Shown: positions 33,720 to 43,422, counted from the stretch's first letter. The stretch is 64,000 bases of DNA from Oceanospirillum linum (GCF_001995095.2 NZ_MTSD02000007.1:62001-126000); one strand, 5' to 3'. Notes: generated from the sequence alone by a model not told the origin. Numbers and translations are program-made.

Positions 33720-34991
33720 CTATTTCAAGCGCTCGACACCGATCATTTTGAGAAGCTGTTTCTCATAGAAGGGCTCAGGGTTGCCGGTTTTCATTTTGCG
33801 GATAAAGTATTTCTCAAAAGCTACCTTCGCCAGGTGTACCCATTTTCCTTTTTTAAACCAACTGACGTTGCGCGGTGGGATCTGTGGAATGGCAACAAAA
33901 GCTGCACCCGTATCGCCCATATCCGCAAGGCATATAGCGTTCCAGGTAGCCTGTGCTTCAGGTTCTTTACCTTTCAGTACGGCATCCAGGTTCTCAACAA
34001 TGGCAGTGACCATAGACTCAATCATATAGCCGGTTTTTGGTACGCCAGTCGGTACAGGTGTCACTTCAGTCGGAGCAATGGCGATGCAGACACCTGCGGA
34101 CCAGATGTTGCTATAGGCTGTGCTGCGCTGATGGTCATCAATTTTAACAAAGCCCCGTGGGTTACAAAGATCCGGGACATTTGCGACACAATCTACACCT
34201 TTAAACGCGGGCAGCATCATTGAGTGCTTAAATGGTAACTCATGTTGTTTGATGACTTCGCCGCTGTCGTTGTGCTCATCGACATACATGGTGCCTTCTT
34301 TAACTTTAGATACTTTGGCGTTACAGATCCATTTGATATGGTGAGCACGTAACTCAGATTCGAGCATCGACTTAGAGTCACCAACGCCACCTAAACCCAG
34401 ATGACCGATATAGGGTTCGCTGGTGACAAAGGTCATGGGTATCTGGTCGCGAATTTTACGGTTTTGCAGCTCTTTATTCAGTATGAAAGCGTACTCATAG
34501 GCAGGGCCGAAACAACTGGCACCAGCCATGGCGCCGACAATCACCGGGCCGGGATCTTCGCAAAGTTGCTCAAAATCCTTGTAGGAGTCCAGGGCGTGGG
34601 GCAGGGAGCAAACAGATTGTGTATATCCGCCATGGGGGCCTGAGCCTTCAACTTCATCAAAGGCGAGTTTTGGACCGGTCATAATCAGCAGGTGATCATA
34701 GTTAACGGTTTCGCCATTAATCAGGGTCAGGCTATTGCCTTCAGGGCTGATGGTGTCCACCGCCTGAGGGATAAAGCTTATGTTGTGTTTCTGAAGGTGA
34801 GGGGCAATTTTGAAACTAACCTCTTCTGAGTCACGCCAGCCAACGGCTATCCAGGGGTTGGATGGGACAAACTGAAAGTAGTCCCTTTCGTTGATTACGG
34901 TAATCTCATGAGATTTATCCAGTTTGTGGCGCAACTCGTACGCCGCTGCCATGCCGCCGGTTCCGGCACCTAGAATAACGATATGAGCCAT
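33720..34991 (-). CDS. Sulfide:quinone oxidoreductase family flavoprotein
   Basis: This FAD-dependent membrane-associated enzyme would oxidise sulfide and reduce quinone. The 423-residue protein starts with the dinucleotide fold VILGAGTGGMAAAYELRHKL, has the FAD strand YDHLLIMTGPKLAFDEVEG and the second fold region GPVIVGAMAGASCFGPAYEY. Candidate redox cysteines lie in SVCSLPHAL, GASCFGP and SAGVCIAIAP, and PTEVTPVPTGVPKTGYMIES is typical of SQR. A strong GGAGG precedes the ATG. The SQR type is not certain. It may detoxify sulfide or feed electrons to respiration; no persulfide dioxygenase lies adjacent. Confidence 0.85.
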   Translation of the reverse strand: MAHIVILGAGTGGMAAAYELRHKLDKSHEITVINERDYFQFVPSNPWIAVGWRDSEEVSFKIAPHLQKHNISFIPQAVDTISPEGNSLTLINGETVNYDHLLIMTGPKLAFDEVEGSGPHGGYTQSVCSLPHALDSYKDFEQLCEDPGPVIVGAMAGASCFGPAYEYAFILNKELQNRKIRDQIPMTFVTSEPYIGHLGLGGVGDSKSMLESELRAHHIKWICNAKVSKVKEGTMYVDEHNDSGEVIKQHELPFKHSMMLPAFKGVDCVANVPDLCNPRGFVKIDDHQRSTAYSNIWSAGVCIAIAPTEVTPVPTGVPKTGYMIESMVTAIVENLDAVLKGKEPEAQATWNAICLADMGDTGAAFVAIPQIPPRNVSWFKKGKWVHLAKVAFEKYFIRKMKTGNPEPFYEKQLLKMIGVERLK

Positions 34992-35087
34992 CGCAGGCCT
35001 CCTTTGAGGTGAAAGGCGTTATTTATTGTTTTCTTATAAGCCTGCGATCTATCTTAGTAATTTTCTATTATATTAGTAAAGTCAAAA

Positions 35088-35726
35088 TTAGTGTTTTTTG
35101 AATTTATCGCCCCAAACTTCTTTTAAACGATTATCACGACCACAGCTGCTTCGGTAAAAAGTATACCGAATAGGATTTTTCATATAGTAATCCTGGTGAT
35201 AGTCTTCTGCCGGATAAAAAGTACTTGCAGGCTTAATCTCAGTCTGAATTTTCTGATTAAAATTTTGCTGGTGCTCTGCCTTACTTATTTCAGCCAGGCG
35301 GCTCTGTTCATCATCCAGCGGGTAGATGCCTGAGCGGTACTGTCTACCGGCATCGCAAAATTGGCGATTGACTGCGAAAGGGTCAATGTTCACCCAAAAG
35401 ATATCAAGCAATGTTTGATAGCTGACAACCTCAGGATCATAAATGATCTCTACAGCTTCAGTGTGACCTGTCATACCGGCAGAAACTTCCCGGTAAGTTG
35501 GATTCTGTTTATGGCCATCGGTATAACCGGATGTCGTGCTGATAACCCCTTCAGTGCTATCGAAAGGCGGCTCCATGCACCAAAAGCACCCTCCGGCAAA
35601 AATGGCTCGGGCTTCTTTAGCCTGGCTGACAGGGCTGATCAGTAAGGTAGCGGAGATAAAAAAAAGAGCGATAACTTTTCCGGTTACAGAGGAAAGGTGC
35701 CGAGCCATGGATGATGACGTTTTCAT
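35088..35726 (-). CDS. msrA: Periplasmic peptide-methionine (S)-S-oxide reductase MsrA
   Basis: MsrA reduces methionine-S-sulfoxide in oxidised proteins. From the ATG with AAGGAG seven bases upstream the protein has 212 residues. A signal peptide (GKVIALFFISATLLISPVSQA) indicates export, unlike the cytosolic E. coli MsrA. The catalytic motif is GGCFWCMEPPF (Cys47), followed by the family strands GVISTTSGYTDG and the conserved YPAEDYHQDYYMKNP. A periplasmic enzyme would repair envelope proteins. It lies 61 bases downstream of the hybrid kinase on the same strand. Confidence 0.93.
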   Translation of the reverse strand: MKTSSSMARHLSSVTGKVIALFFISATLLISPVSQAKEARAIFAGGCFWCMEPPFDSTEGVISTTSGYTDGHKQNPTYREVSAGMTGHTEAVEIIYDPEVVSYQTLLDIFWVNIDPFAVNRQFCDAGRQYRSGIYPLDDEQSRLAEISKAEHQQNFNQKIQTEIKPASTFYPAEDYHQDYYMKNPIRYTFYRSSCGRDNRLKEVWGDKFKKH

Positions 35727-35787
35727 AGAAAAACTCCTTAGATGATAACCAGGAATACGCAATAGCCAGGCTAATGGATTCAGGTTT

Positions 35788-37629
35788 TCACTGTTTGTCC
35801 GTTACGGGTGTTCCGTTCCAGCGCTTGAGAGATTGCTGGAGCAGGCTCATATCCAGTGGTTTTGCCAGAAAGTCCTGCATACCGGCATCAAGGCAACTTT
35901 GCCGGTCAACCGTCATGACATTGGCGGTTAATGCGACAATGGCTGTGTTTCTGTTGGGGCCACTACCCCGCCTGATCTCCTGGCTACAGGTCAGCCCGTC
36001 CATCACCGGCATCTGACAGTCCATCATGATAAGGCTGTACTTTTTCCCATGACACATTTCTAGGGCAATCCGGCCATTCTCGGCAAGCTCGGTTTCATAT
36101 CCCATTCGACTGAGAATGGTGGTGATCAGCTTTGCATTCACTGGGTTGTCTTCTACGACTAATACGGACTCAGACTCGAGGGCTACAGAGCTTATCTCGG
36201 AGGGTATCTGCCCCCGTGCTGAAGAAGCTATCAGCTGTTCTTGTTTTATCTGAACCGGAATATTGAACCAGAAAACAGACCCTTGTCCGGGCGTGCTCTG
36301 TACGCCAACCTGTCCATTCATAGCGGCGATAATCTCCCGACATAGAGAGAGGCCAAGCCCACTGCCACCGTAGTGTCGGGTGATGGAGCTGTCCGCCTGA
36401 GTAAATGGCGTAAACAGTTGCTTCTGCACATCCTCAGAGATACCGATACCCGTATCTTCAATCTCGATATGCAGAGTGCTTTCAATTCTTTCCATAGAAG
36501 CTGACGAAGCCTGCTCCAGTGGGGTGTCGGGTAATATCAGGCGAATACGTAACGTAATACAGCCCGTTTCAGTAAATTTTACGGCATTACCCAGCAGGTT
36601 GATCATAACCTGCTGCAGGCGAAGTGGGTCGCTGATGATCTCTTGTGGCTGGTTTGGTGCTATATCCAGTACGAAGTCCAGTTTTTTTTCTGTCAGACTG
36701 GCATTGATGACTGAGCGCGCATTTTTAGCACAAAGAATCAGGTCGAAGGCTTTGGCTTCAATGGGCATCTTTTTCTGCTGCAGCCTGGAAAGATCCAGAA
36801 CATTATTGATCAGATTTAACAGAGCCTCTCCGGAGGCATTGATATCTTCCAGAAGAGAAGCGGTGCCTGGCAGCTTCTGAATCTCCTTTTCCATCTTCAG
36901 AAGCGCAATCGAGCCAAGTATTCCATTGAGCGGGGTTCTTATTTCATGACTCATATTGGACAGGAAGTAGCTTTTACTTTGGTTTGCAGCTTCAGCTTTC
37001 AGCGCAAGTCGTTGATTCCGGCGCAGCTCCAGGTAGTTGATCAGTGTGAATATACCGGCTACAGCCAGAATGCTGATCAGGAGAAAGACAACCCAGCGAT
37101 AATTTTCCTGAACTTTAACAGCAAAACGGCTCTCGGTTTCAGATATGGCTGAAGCGATCGTTCGTGATGAGTGCATAAAGCGTGGGATAAAACTCTGCAT
37201 ACGCTCAACGTAGCGTTTGGCCTGCTCTGGGGTCAGGGTTTCAAGGTCATCTTCCAGATTGATCATAATGGTCTGCAGGTGTTCAACTTCTGCGAGTATA
37301 TCTCCGTCAAGCTGTTCGATGAGTTGGCGAGTGGTGCCGGAGGAGATGATATTGATGCGACTCCAGAGAATCTCCATACGAAAGCTGACATCATCGGACT
37401 GGTCTGCCGATGGCGTAACAATGAATGTATTCAGCTCGTTGATCAGCCTCAGAAGCTCAACTTCAATCCGGGTACTGTTCCAGTAACGTTCGTCTTTGGT
37501 CAGCATGGAGAACTCTTCGATCTCTCTTTCCAGCCGAAACAGAGATGCTGCAATAAAGAACACCAGCACGATAAGGCTTAAAGCCAGTACCACAGGTTTG
37601 ATCAGGCCTGAGCGTCTATTTTTTATCAC
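35788..37629 (-). CDS. Hybrid sensor histidine kinase / response regulator
   Basis: This 613-residue inner-membrane kinase has helices at about 12-31 and 179-200 around an all-helical periplasmic sensor of about 145 residues that I do not recognise. HisKA follows with His228 in SNMSHEIRTPLNGILGS, then the ATPase domain (DPLRLQQVMINLLGNAVKFT, DTGIGI, HYGGSGLGLSLC), and a C-terminal receiver with Asp537 in MMDCQMPVMDG. There is no DNA-binding domain, so output goes through a phosphorelay partner elsewhere. It follows the molybdopterin-domain-like gene by 40 bases; this pairing suggests that the periplasmic protein helps sensing. Confidence 0.93.
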   Translation of the reverse strand: MIKNRRSGLIKPVVLALSLIVLVFFIAASLFRLEREIEEFSMLTKDERYWNSTRIEVELLRLINELNTFIVTPSADQSDDVSFRMEILWSRINIISSGTTRQLIEQLDGDILAEVEHLQTIMINLEDDLETLTPEQAKRYVERMQSFIPRFMHSSRTIASAISETESRFAVKVQENYRWVVFLLISILAVAGIFTLINYLELRRNQRLALKAEAANQSKSYFLSNMSHEIRTPLNGILGSIALLKMEKEIQKLPGTASLLEDINASGEALLNLINNVLDLSRLQQKKMPIEAKAFDLILCAKNARSVINASLTEKKLDFVLDIAPNQPQEIISDPLRLQQVMINLLGNAVKFTETGCITLRIRLILPDTPLEQASSASMERIESTLHIEIEDTGIGISEDVQKQLFTPFTQADSSITRHYGGSGLGLSLCREIIAAMNGQVGVQSTPGQGSVFWFNIPVQIKQEQLIASSARGQIPSEISSVALESESVLVVEDNPVNAKLITTILSRMGYETELAENGRIALEMCHGKKYSLIMMDCQMPVMDGLTCSQEIRRGSGPNRNTAIVALTANVMTVDRQSCLDAGMQDFLAKPLDMSLLQQSLKRWNGTPVTDKQ

Positions 37630-37669
37630 GACAGCAGCACTCCAACGGCGGAACAGCAGATTATCTAAT

Positions 37670-38170
37670 CTAATTTACAACAAGTGTTTTTAATTGCCAG
37701 ATGGCGTGGGCCTGATAGGGAGGAATATTAATGGCAGGTTGATCAGAGAATGGGTAAAGAACCCAGAGGGGCCCCTTGTCTCGGATACGCATTCTTTTTC
37801 CGTCTATGGCATAGGCGATAAAAGCACTATGTTCAATAAGGGTCTCAACGGCTACCTGAATAGCGTAATCGTTGAGGGCGATCATCGTAACGTGTTTACC
37901 TTTAGGGTCAATTTGCAAATGTTTCATCAGATCTTTGAATGTCACGGATGAGAAGGTATGCTCTTTATCGGTCCAGATCGTTTTGGTACGAACCTGAGTG
38001 GTTGGAAGGGCTTTGAATTCGGCTAATGTAAAGCTTACTGAGGCATCTTCACTTTGAACCGTTAATATCGGGCGCTGTGCCATCGCATCCAGGGACAAAA
38101 AGAGCAGCAACAACGTCATAAACGCAATTCGAGCTAAATATCGCCAGTCTGACATAGGGGTTGCCTTCAT
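37670..38170 (-). CDS. Periplasmic molybdopterin-oxidoreductase-domain-like protein
   Basis: The 166-residue exported protein (signal AFMTLLLLFLSLDAMAQ) resembles the small stand-alone oxidoreductase molybdopterin-binding-like domain: FTLAEFKALPTTQVRTKT, FSSVTFKDLMKHLQI, and a tail with KGPLWVLYPFSDQP and AHAIWQLKTLVV. It lacks the cofactor cysteine expected of SuoX/YedY enzymes, so it probably acts as a binding protein, not an oxidase. It lies directly upstream of the hybrid kinase on the same strand, suggesting a sensing partner. AGGAG stands 8 bases before the ATG. Confidence 0.75.
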   Translation of the reverse strand: MKATPMSDWRYLARIAFMTLLLLFLSLDAMAQRPILTVQSEDASVSFTLAEFKALPTTQVRTKTIWTDKEHTFSSVTFKDLMKHLQIDPKGKHVTMIALNDYAIQVAVETLIEHSAFIAYAIDGKRMRIRDKGPLWVLYPFSDQPAINIPPYQAHAIWQLKTLVVN

Positions 38171-38228
38171 AGATCAGACTCCTACGTGTTTCGTATGATG
38201 ATTTGTAACTATTTTATATTTTTCAGGC

Positions 38229-38262
38229 GAAAAAAAACCGGCCACTGAAATAGCAGCCGGTT
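38229..38262 (-). terminator. Intrinsic terminator of sodB
   Basis: On the minus strand AACCGGC (38262-38256) pairs with GCCGGTT (38242-38236) and is followed by a run of T continuing from the stem end. It lies 30 bases after the sodB stop. Confidence 0.8.
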
Positions 38263-38291
38263 AGGCAATTCCGAAGAATTTTAACCTAAAC

Positions 38292-38876
38292 TTATGCTGC
38301 GAAGTTAGCCGCTGCAAAGTCCCAGTTCGCCAGAGCCCAGAAACCTTCCAGGTACTTAGGACGAACATTACGGTAGTCAATGTAGTAAGCGTGTTCCCAC
38401 AGATCAACTGTCAGCAGAGCTGTTTGACCGGCAGTCATTGGCGTACCCGCGTTGCTGGTGTTAACGATTTCCAGAGAACCGTCAGCGTTCTTAACCAACC
38501 AGGTCCAGCTGGAGCCGAAGTTGTTTACAGCTTTGTCGTTAAACTCAGTCTGGAAAGCTTCGAAAGAACCCCATTTGGCATTGATTGCATCTGCCAGAGC
38601 GCCAGCTGGTTGGCCGCCACCGTTTGGAGACAGACTGTTCCAGTAAAAAGTGTGGTTCCAGATCTGCGCTGCATTGTTGAAGACAGGGCCGGCAGGTGCA
38701 GCTTTGATGACTTCTTCCAGTGTTTTACCTTCAAACTCAGTACCCGGAACCAGACCATTCAGTTTGTCCACGTATGTGTTGTGGTGTTTGCCGTGGTGGA
38801 ACTCCAGGGTTTCAGCTGAGATGTGTGGCTCAAGTGCTGATTTGTCATACGGCAGTGCAGGTAATTCAAACGCCAT
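38292..38876 (-). CDS. sodB: Superoxide dismutase [Fe]
   Basis: SodB converts superoxide to peroxide and oxygen in the cytosol. The ATG at 38876 (GGAG nine bases upstream) gives 194 residues beginning [20 protein letters not shown]. Metal ligands are His27 in [13 protein letters not shown], the histidine in [16 protein letters not shown], and Asp/His in [15 protein letters not shown]. The sequences [11 protein letters not shown] and ANWDFA mark the iron type. An ATG six codons upstream is possible but lacks a ribosome site. A palindrome at 38912-38934 overlaps the likely promoter. Confidence 0.96.
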   Translation of the reverse strand: MAFELPALPYDKSALEPHISAETLEFHHGKHHNTYVDKLNGLVPGTEFEGKTLEEVIKAAPAGPVFNNAAQIWNHTFYWNSLSPNGGGQPAGALADAINAKWGSFEAFQTEFNDKAVNNFGSSWTWLVKNADGSLEIVNTSNAGTPMTAGQTALLTVDLWEHAYYIDYRNVRPKYLEGFWALANWDFAAANFAA

Positions 38877-38911
38877 GGTTGTTTTCTCCATCAACTCACG
38901 TCAAAAAGTAT

Positions 38912-38934
38912 GAAGTTATCGTATACGATACTTC
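38912..38934 (-). promoter_or_regulatory. Palindromic operator candidate upstream of sodB
   Basis: GAAGT-T-ATCGTA on the plus strand faces TACGATACTTC, an 11-bp inverted repeat with one extra T, centred about 47 bases upstream of the sodB ATG. The core TATCGTATACGATA is a perfect palindrome and fits the TNGTNNACNA pattern of FCD-type GntR regulators; it does not resemble a Fur box. The regulator is unknown. Confidence 0.5.
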
Positions 38935-39245
38935 GACCATTTTTTTTCAGATTTTGATTGCCGGATCTTAGCGCCACCGGCAAGCATCTGTTTTAAAGTG
39001 CGTAAATAATAGCACTTCATTTGCGGGGTTTCTATTTCTGAGTGGAACAGTTGGATATTATTTGGACGGAAAAAGTTGTTAAAACTCAGGCTATATTAGC
39101 CTGTGGTGCATTTATTTCCGTAACCCGATGTAATAATCTTATCAGATGTATAGCATGGTATTGCACCGGTGGGACGTGGTAGTGCATTGGTGAATTTTGC
39201 GTTAGCTGAACTGAATTTTATATAAAACTGGCCCGGATCCTGAAT
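38935..39245. other. Intergenic region between sodB and the coiled-coil gene
   Basis: No ORF is supported here. TTGCCGG (38959-38965) and CCGGCAA (38978-38984) form a 7-bp stem with a 12-base loop. Further on, GCACCGGTG and GTGCATTGGTG make an imperfect direct repeat (around 39160-39195). The region must hold the sodB promoter and that of the gene at 39246. No convincing boxes were assigned. Confidence 0.3.
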
Positions 39246-40118
39246 ATGTCACCTGATAATATGAAAATTACTGCCCAGCGGGATGAGCCCGCACCAACCC
39301 GGCCTGGAAAACCAGGGGGCACAGGTCGCAGCAGTAAATACGTGCTTTGGCTTGTTGTCGCTTTATTGGTTGGGGCTATTGGCGTTGCTCTTTATCAGAA
39401 TACTCAACTGTCAGGTGCACTCAAACAGCAGCAGGCGAGTCTGGAGCAGGCAACGCAACGTATCCAGTTATTGGAAGATGAGTTAGTGGCCACAGGGCGG
39501 GATCTATCCCAGTCCGGCAGTACCCTGAAAAAACGTTTGAAAGACTCTGAGCATGAGATTCGCAAGCTTTGGGATCTGAGTAATAAACGTAATAAGGTTG
39601 ATATCGCCCAGAATAAAAAGACCTTGGATACACTTGCTAAAGCGCTCAAGGAACTGGAAGCGGCCCAGAAAGGACAACTGGCTGCGCTGGCTGATGAGAA
39701 GGCTGTCCGGGAAAATAAAGACAAAGCCCTACAGACAGAGCAACAGGTATTTAATGGACGGCTGGTGGCGATCTCTTCAGATCTTGCTGAGGCAAGGGCG
39801 GCGCTGGAAACTTTGCAGGATAAGCAATCCCGTCTGGATGCAGGGCTGGATGATCTTAATTCTGAAGTGAAGGATGTTAAGTCCCGCCTGAGTGATATGA
39901 AACAGGAGCAGGCAGGCCTTGGTAATGAAGCTATGCTGAACGTTAAAGAAACCTTGAGTGTTTATGGTGAGCGCCTGGATGCTATTGACGCTTCCCGTCG
40001 TCAGTTGACCAGTAACGTTACCCGCCTGAACACCGATGTGAACCGGCTGCAACTGGAAATGAAAGGGCTGATAAAGAATAACTCTCCCTCAGCGGCAGCA
40101 TCTGCCCCCGCTCAATAA
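39246..40118 (+). CDS. Membrane-anchored coiled-coil protein, function unknown
   Basis: The 290-residue protein has a Pro/Gly-rich cytosolic N-terminus (about 1-30), one membrane helix (YVLWLVVALLVGAIGVALYQ), and about 220 residues of periplasmic coiled coil with heptads throughout (LKQQQASLEQATQRIQLLED; KDVKSRLSDMKQEQAGLG), ending in an Ala/Ser/Pro tail. I do not recognise a family; such proteins resemble envelope or cell-division scaffolds in layout only. No clear Shine-Dalgarno precedes the ATG at 39246; the in-frame ATG at 39261 is an alternative. It is followed by a terminator, so it is a single-gene unit. Confidence 0.7.
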   Translation: MSPDNMKITAQRDEPAPTRPGKPGGTGRSSKYVLWLVVALLVGAIGVALYQNTQLSGALKQQQASLEQATQRIQLLEDELVATGRDLSQSGSTLKKRLKDSEHEIRKLWDLSNKRNKVDIAQNKKTLDTLAKALKELEAAQKGQLAALADEKAVRENKDKALQTEQQVFNGRLVAISSDLAEARAALETLQDKQSRLDAGLDDLNSEVKDVKSRLSDMKQEQAGLGNEAMLNVKETLSVYGERLDAIDASRRQLTSNVTRLNTDVNRLQLEMKGLIKNNSPSAAASAPAQ

Positions 40119-40136
40119 GGGCCGCTTATGAGTATG

Positions 40137-40162
40137 AAAAGGACGGTTCGCCGTCCTTTTTG
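40137..40162 (+). terminator. Intrinsic terminator after the coiled-coil gene
   Basis: AAAAGGACGG (40137-40146) and CCGTCCTTTT (40151-40160) pair perfectly over a TTCG tetraloop and run into T. Confidence 0.9.
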
Positions 40163-40284
40163 CATTTTATGGCGTGGAGGTTTTGTTTTAAACGTAGCCA
40201 TTAGCCATACATCCTGCTTAACACCGAGGTTAACGTTTCAGATGAACCGGGTGATAACAATAACTAGAAATTAAGGAGCTTACG

Positions 40285-40794
40285 TTGCAAAAGTCTGAAC
40301 CCGTAATACGCTTTTCAGCGGACCGGTATCTTATGGGAGTGAAGAGGTTTATTGCCGTATTGCCACAGTGTCAGGCACTTGGCATGCGGGTTGAGTCTGC
40401 TGATCACGAGCACGTCCTCTTTTCGCTTCCTTTTGCCGAATGCCACATTGGCAATTCACGCAAGCAGCTGATTCACGGCGGTGTGATTGCTACGCTTTTA
40501 GACACGGCCTGTGGCTCTGTTGCCGTTTGTGCTTTGCCTCGTTTCGAAATGTGTCCCACTTTAGACCTGAGAATCGACCATCTTCGCCCTGCTGTAGCGG
40601 GTAAAGCACTCTATTGCAGAGCCAGTATCGTGCAGGTTACGCCCCGGATTGTCTTCACGGAGGGGGTGGTATATCAGGAGAAGGGGCGGCCTGTATCCCG
40701 TGCGGTGGCTAATTTTATGCGACTGGGAGCTGGTAAAACCCCAGTTGAAATGGATGAGGCTTTGTTTAGCCCGAATAACGAAGGGGAGGAATGA
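40285..40794 (+). CDS. PaaI-type hotdog-fold thioesterase (first of a pair)
   Basis: This 169-residue hotdog-fold protein would hydrolyse acyl-CoA thioesters. The family segment is KQLIHGGVIATLLDTACGSV with its HGG and the acidic residue in LLDTA, then LDLRIDHLRPAVAGKALYCR. It starts at TTG with an ideal AAGGAG six bases upstream. Its TGA overlaps the next gene's ATG (ATGA), so the two are translationally coupled. The substrate is unknown; PaaI relatives act on phenylacetyl- or other aryl-CoA esters. Confidence 0.85.
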   Translation: MQKSEPVIRFSADRYLMGVKRFIAVLPQCQALGMRVESADHEHVLFSLPFAECHIGNSRKQLIHGGVIATLLDTACGSVAVCALPRFEMCPTLDLRIDHLRPAVAGKALYCRASIVQVTPRIVFTEGVVYQEKGRPVSRAVANFMRLGAGKTPVEMDEALFSPNNEGEE

Positions 40795-41243
40795 TGACCT
40801 ATTCGGATAGCATGGCTCAGCTGGTCAGCGAAACACAACGCTCCGGGCATTGGGAGACGCTGCTTGAACAGATCCCTTATGCCGGATTTATCGGACTTAC
40901 GGCTCAAACCCTGGGTGATGAAATTCTGTTTTGTATGGAACCCCTGGAAAGCAACACGGGTAACCCTCTGTTGCCAGCGCTCCACGGTGGTGTGATTGCT
41001 GGCTTTATGGAAACGGCAGCTACGCTTAATCTTATGGTGAGCCTGAATGTGGATCAGGTGCCTAAAGTTATCGATTTTACAATCGATTACCTGCGTTCCG
41101 GCAAAATGAAACCTACCTACGCTACCTGCATTCTGAGTCGGCAGGGGCAGCGAATTGCTAATGTTCAGGTCAATGCATGGCAGAAAGATCGTGAAACCCC
41201 GATTGCTACGGCCCGGGTTAATTTTCTGATGCATGATAAGTAA
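40791..41243 (+). CDS. PaaI-type hotdog-fold thioesterase (second of a pair)
   Basis: A second hotdog protein of 150 residues, coupled to the first by a four-base overlap. The motif is PALHGGVIAGFMETAATLNL with Glu in place of the first protein's Asp, followed by VIDFTIDYLRSGKMKPTYAT. The two are only distantly similar, so they may form a heteromer or handle different acyl groups. GGGGAGG lies upstream; the in-frame ATG one codon later (40794) could also be used. Confidence 0.85.
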   Translation: MMTYSDSMAQLVSETQRSGHWETLLEQIPYAGFIGLTAQTLGDEILFCMEPLESNTGNPLLPALHGGVIAGFMETAATLNLMVSLNVDQVPKVIDFTIDYLRSGKMKPTYATCILSRQGQRIANVQVNAWQKDRETPIATARVNFLMHDK

Positions 41244-41362
41244 CCGGGCCGGTTGAGGGTTTAAAACAAGCTTGGCCTTTTTTCAGACTGGGATGGAGGT
41301 GGTTATGAACCGGCAACGTAAGATTTACCCTAAAAACAACCACTTAAATTTTTTTTATTGCC

Positions 41363-41390
41363 CTTGAAATATATCGGGTTGTTCCCATAT
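41363..41390 (+). promoter_or_regulatory. Sigma-32 heat-shock promoter of htpG
   Basis: CTTGAAA (41363-41369), a 14-base spacer and CCCATAT (41384-41390) match the sigma-32 consensus CTTGAAA-N11-16-CCCCATNT. It lies about 115 bases upstream of htpG, as expected for a heat-shock chaperone. The rest of the 262-base gap shows nothing further. Confidence 0.75.
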
Positions 41391-41505
41391 TCATTGTCAG
41401 ATAACTATCGCAGGTGGGCATGGCACAATGTTTATGTGCTTTCCGACCTGTAGTAAACCTAAATGCCGTTGTTCTTAACCGTTCAGCCCATGGAGATCTG
41501 ATTCA

Positions 41506-43422
41506 ATGTCTGTTGAAGCACAGAAAGAAACCCTTGGTTTTCAAACAGAAGTAAAGCAGCTTCTGCACCTTATGATTCACTCTTTGTATTCAAACAAAGA
41601 GATTTTCCTGCGCGAACTGATTTCCAATGCGTCCGATGCCTGCGACAAGCTACGTTATAAAGCGTTAGAAAATGATGCTTTATACGAGGGGCAGTCTGAA
41701 CTGCAGGTCAAGATCACTGCAGATCCGGAAAACAACACGGTGACGATCAGTGATTCCGGTATCGGTATGAATCGCCAGGATGTGATTGATCACCTGGGTA
41801 CGATTGCTAAGTCAGGCACTTCTGAATTTTTAAGCCAGCTAACAGGCGATCAGAAGAAAGACTCCCAACTTATCGGTCAGTTTGGTGTGGGTTTTTACTC
41901 ATCATTTATCGTGGCAGAAGAAGTGGAAGTGGTGACCCGCAAAGCAGGTAGTCCTGCTGGAGAGGGTGTTCGCTGGGTATCTAAAGGCGATGGTGAGTTT
42001 ACGATTGAGGCTGTTGAAAAAGCAGAGCGTGGCACCGCCATCACTCTGAAGCTGAAAGCGGATGAGAAAGAGTTCTCTGAAGATTTCCGTCTGCGCAACC
42101 TGATCCGTAAATACTCCGATCATATCGCGGTGCCGGTATTGATGGAAAAGCAGTCTTTTGAAGAGCCAAAAGAAGGTGAAGAAGCGACAGATAAAGCACC
42201 GGAATTTGAAGCCGTTAACGAAGCTCAGGCGCTATGGACCCGCTCCCGTACCGACGTTAACGATGATGAGTACAAAGAGTTCTACAAGCATGTTTCCCAT
42301 GATTTCGCCGATCCGCTGACGTGGTCCCATAACAAGGTGGAAGGAAAGCTGGAATACACCAGCCTCCTGTACCTGCCAGGCAAAGCACCGTTTGACCTGT
42401 ACCATCGTGAAGCGTCCCGTGGTCTGAAGCTGTACGTGCAGCGCGTGTTTATTATGGATGATGCGGAACAGTTCCTGCCGCTATACCTGCGCTTTATCAA
42501 GGGTGTGGTGGATTCTAATGATCTGTCCCTGAACGTTTCCCGTGAGATTCTGCAGCAGGACCCGAATATTACGTCCATGAAGAGCGCGCTGACCAAGCGT
42601 GTGCTGGATATGCTGACTAAGCTGGCCAAGAACGATACCGAAAAATACCAGACCTTCTGGAACGAGTTCGGTAGCGTCCTGAAAGAAGGCCCGGGCGAAG
42701 ACTTCTCCAACAAAGAGAAGATCGCCAAGCTGTTGCGTTTCACCTCAACCAACAGCAGTGATGAGACCCAGAATGTTGCTTTGGCAGATTATGTTGAGCG
42801 CATGAAGGAGGGTCAGGACAAGATTTACTATGTCACTGCCGAGAACTACAACACTGCGAAAAACAGCCCGCACCTGGAGATCTTCCGTAAGAAAGGTATC
42901 GAAGTGCTGCTGATGACTGATCGTATCGACGAGTGGCTGATGAGCCACCTGACCGAGTTCGATGGTAAGTCGTTCCAGGATGTCGCCAAAGGTGAGCTGG
43001 ATCTGGGGGATACGGAGTCTGAAGAAGACAAAAAAGCTCAGGAAGAAGCTGCAGAGAAAGTTGAAGGCATGGTTGAGCGTACCAAAGAGCTGCTGAAAGA
43101 GCAGGTTGAAGATGTACGTGTGACCCACCGTCTGACCGATTCTCCGGCGTGTGTCGTGTTGAATGATGGCGAGATGGGTGAGCAGATGCGTCAGATTATG
43201 GCGGCAGCTGGTCAGGAGATTCCTGAGTCGAAGCCGGTTCTGGAACTAAACCCGACACACCCCCTGATCCTGAAGCTGGATCAGGAGCAGGATGAAGAGC
43301 GCTTTGGTGAACTGGCGCGTATTATTCTGGATCAGGCGATGCTGGCTGAGGGGCGTCAGTTGAAAGATGCGGCGACATACGTACAGCGTCTGAACCGTTT
43401 GCTACTTGAACTGGCTGGCTAA
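41506..43422 (+). CDS. htpG: Hsp90-family chaperone HtpG
   Basis: HtpG is the bacterial Hsp90, an ATP-driven dimeric chaperone in the cytosol. The 638-residue protein has the GHKL ATP site: the N-terminal [29 protein letters not shown]-like [18 protein letters not shown], the aspartate in TISDSGIGM, and [20 protein letters not shown]. The middle domain has [14 protein letters not shown], and the C-terminal dimerisation part ends [11 protein letters not shown]. Length is standard. A sigma-32 promoter precedes it and a strong terminator follows. Confidence 0.98.
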   Translation: MSVEAQKETLGFQTEVKQLLHLMIHSLYSNKEIFLRELISNASDACDKLRYKALENDALYEGQSELQVKITADPENNTVTISDSGIGMNRQDVIDHLGTIAKSGTSEFLSQLTGDQKKDSQLIGQFGVGFYSSFIVAEEVEVVTRKAGSPAGEGVRWVSKGDGEFTIEAVEKAERGTAITLKLKADEKEFSEDFRLRNLIRKYSDHIAVPVLMEKQSFEEPKEGEEATDKAPEFEAVNEAQALWTRSRTDVNDDEYKEFYKHVSHDFADPLTWSHNKVEGKLEYTSLLYLPGKAPFDLYHREASRGLKLYVQRVFIMDDAEQFLPLYLRFIKGVVDSNDLSLNVSREILQQDPNITSMKSALTKRVLDMLTKLAKNDTEKYQTFWNEFGSVLKEGPGEDFSNKEKIAKLLRFTSTNSSDETQNVALADYVERMKEGQDKIYYVTAENYNTAKNSPHLEIFRKKGIEVLLMTDRIDEWLMSHLTEFDGKSFQDVAKGELDLGDTESEEDKKAQEEAAEKVEGMVERTKELLKEQVEDVRVTHRLTDSPACVVLNDGEMGEQMRQIMAAAGQEIPESKPVLELNPTHPLILKLDQEQDEERFGELARIILDQAMLAEGRQLKDAATYVQRLNRLLLELAG

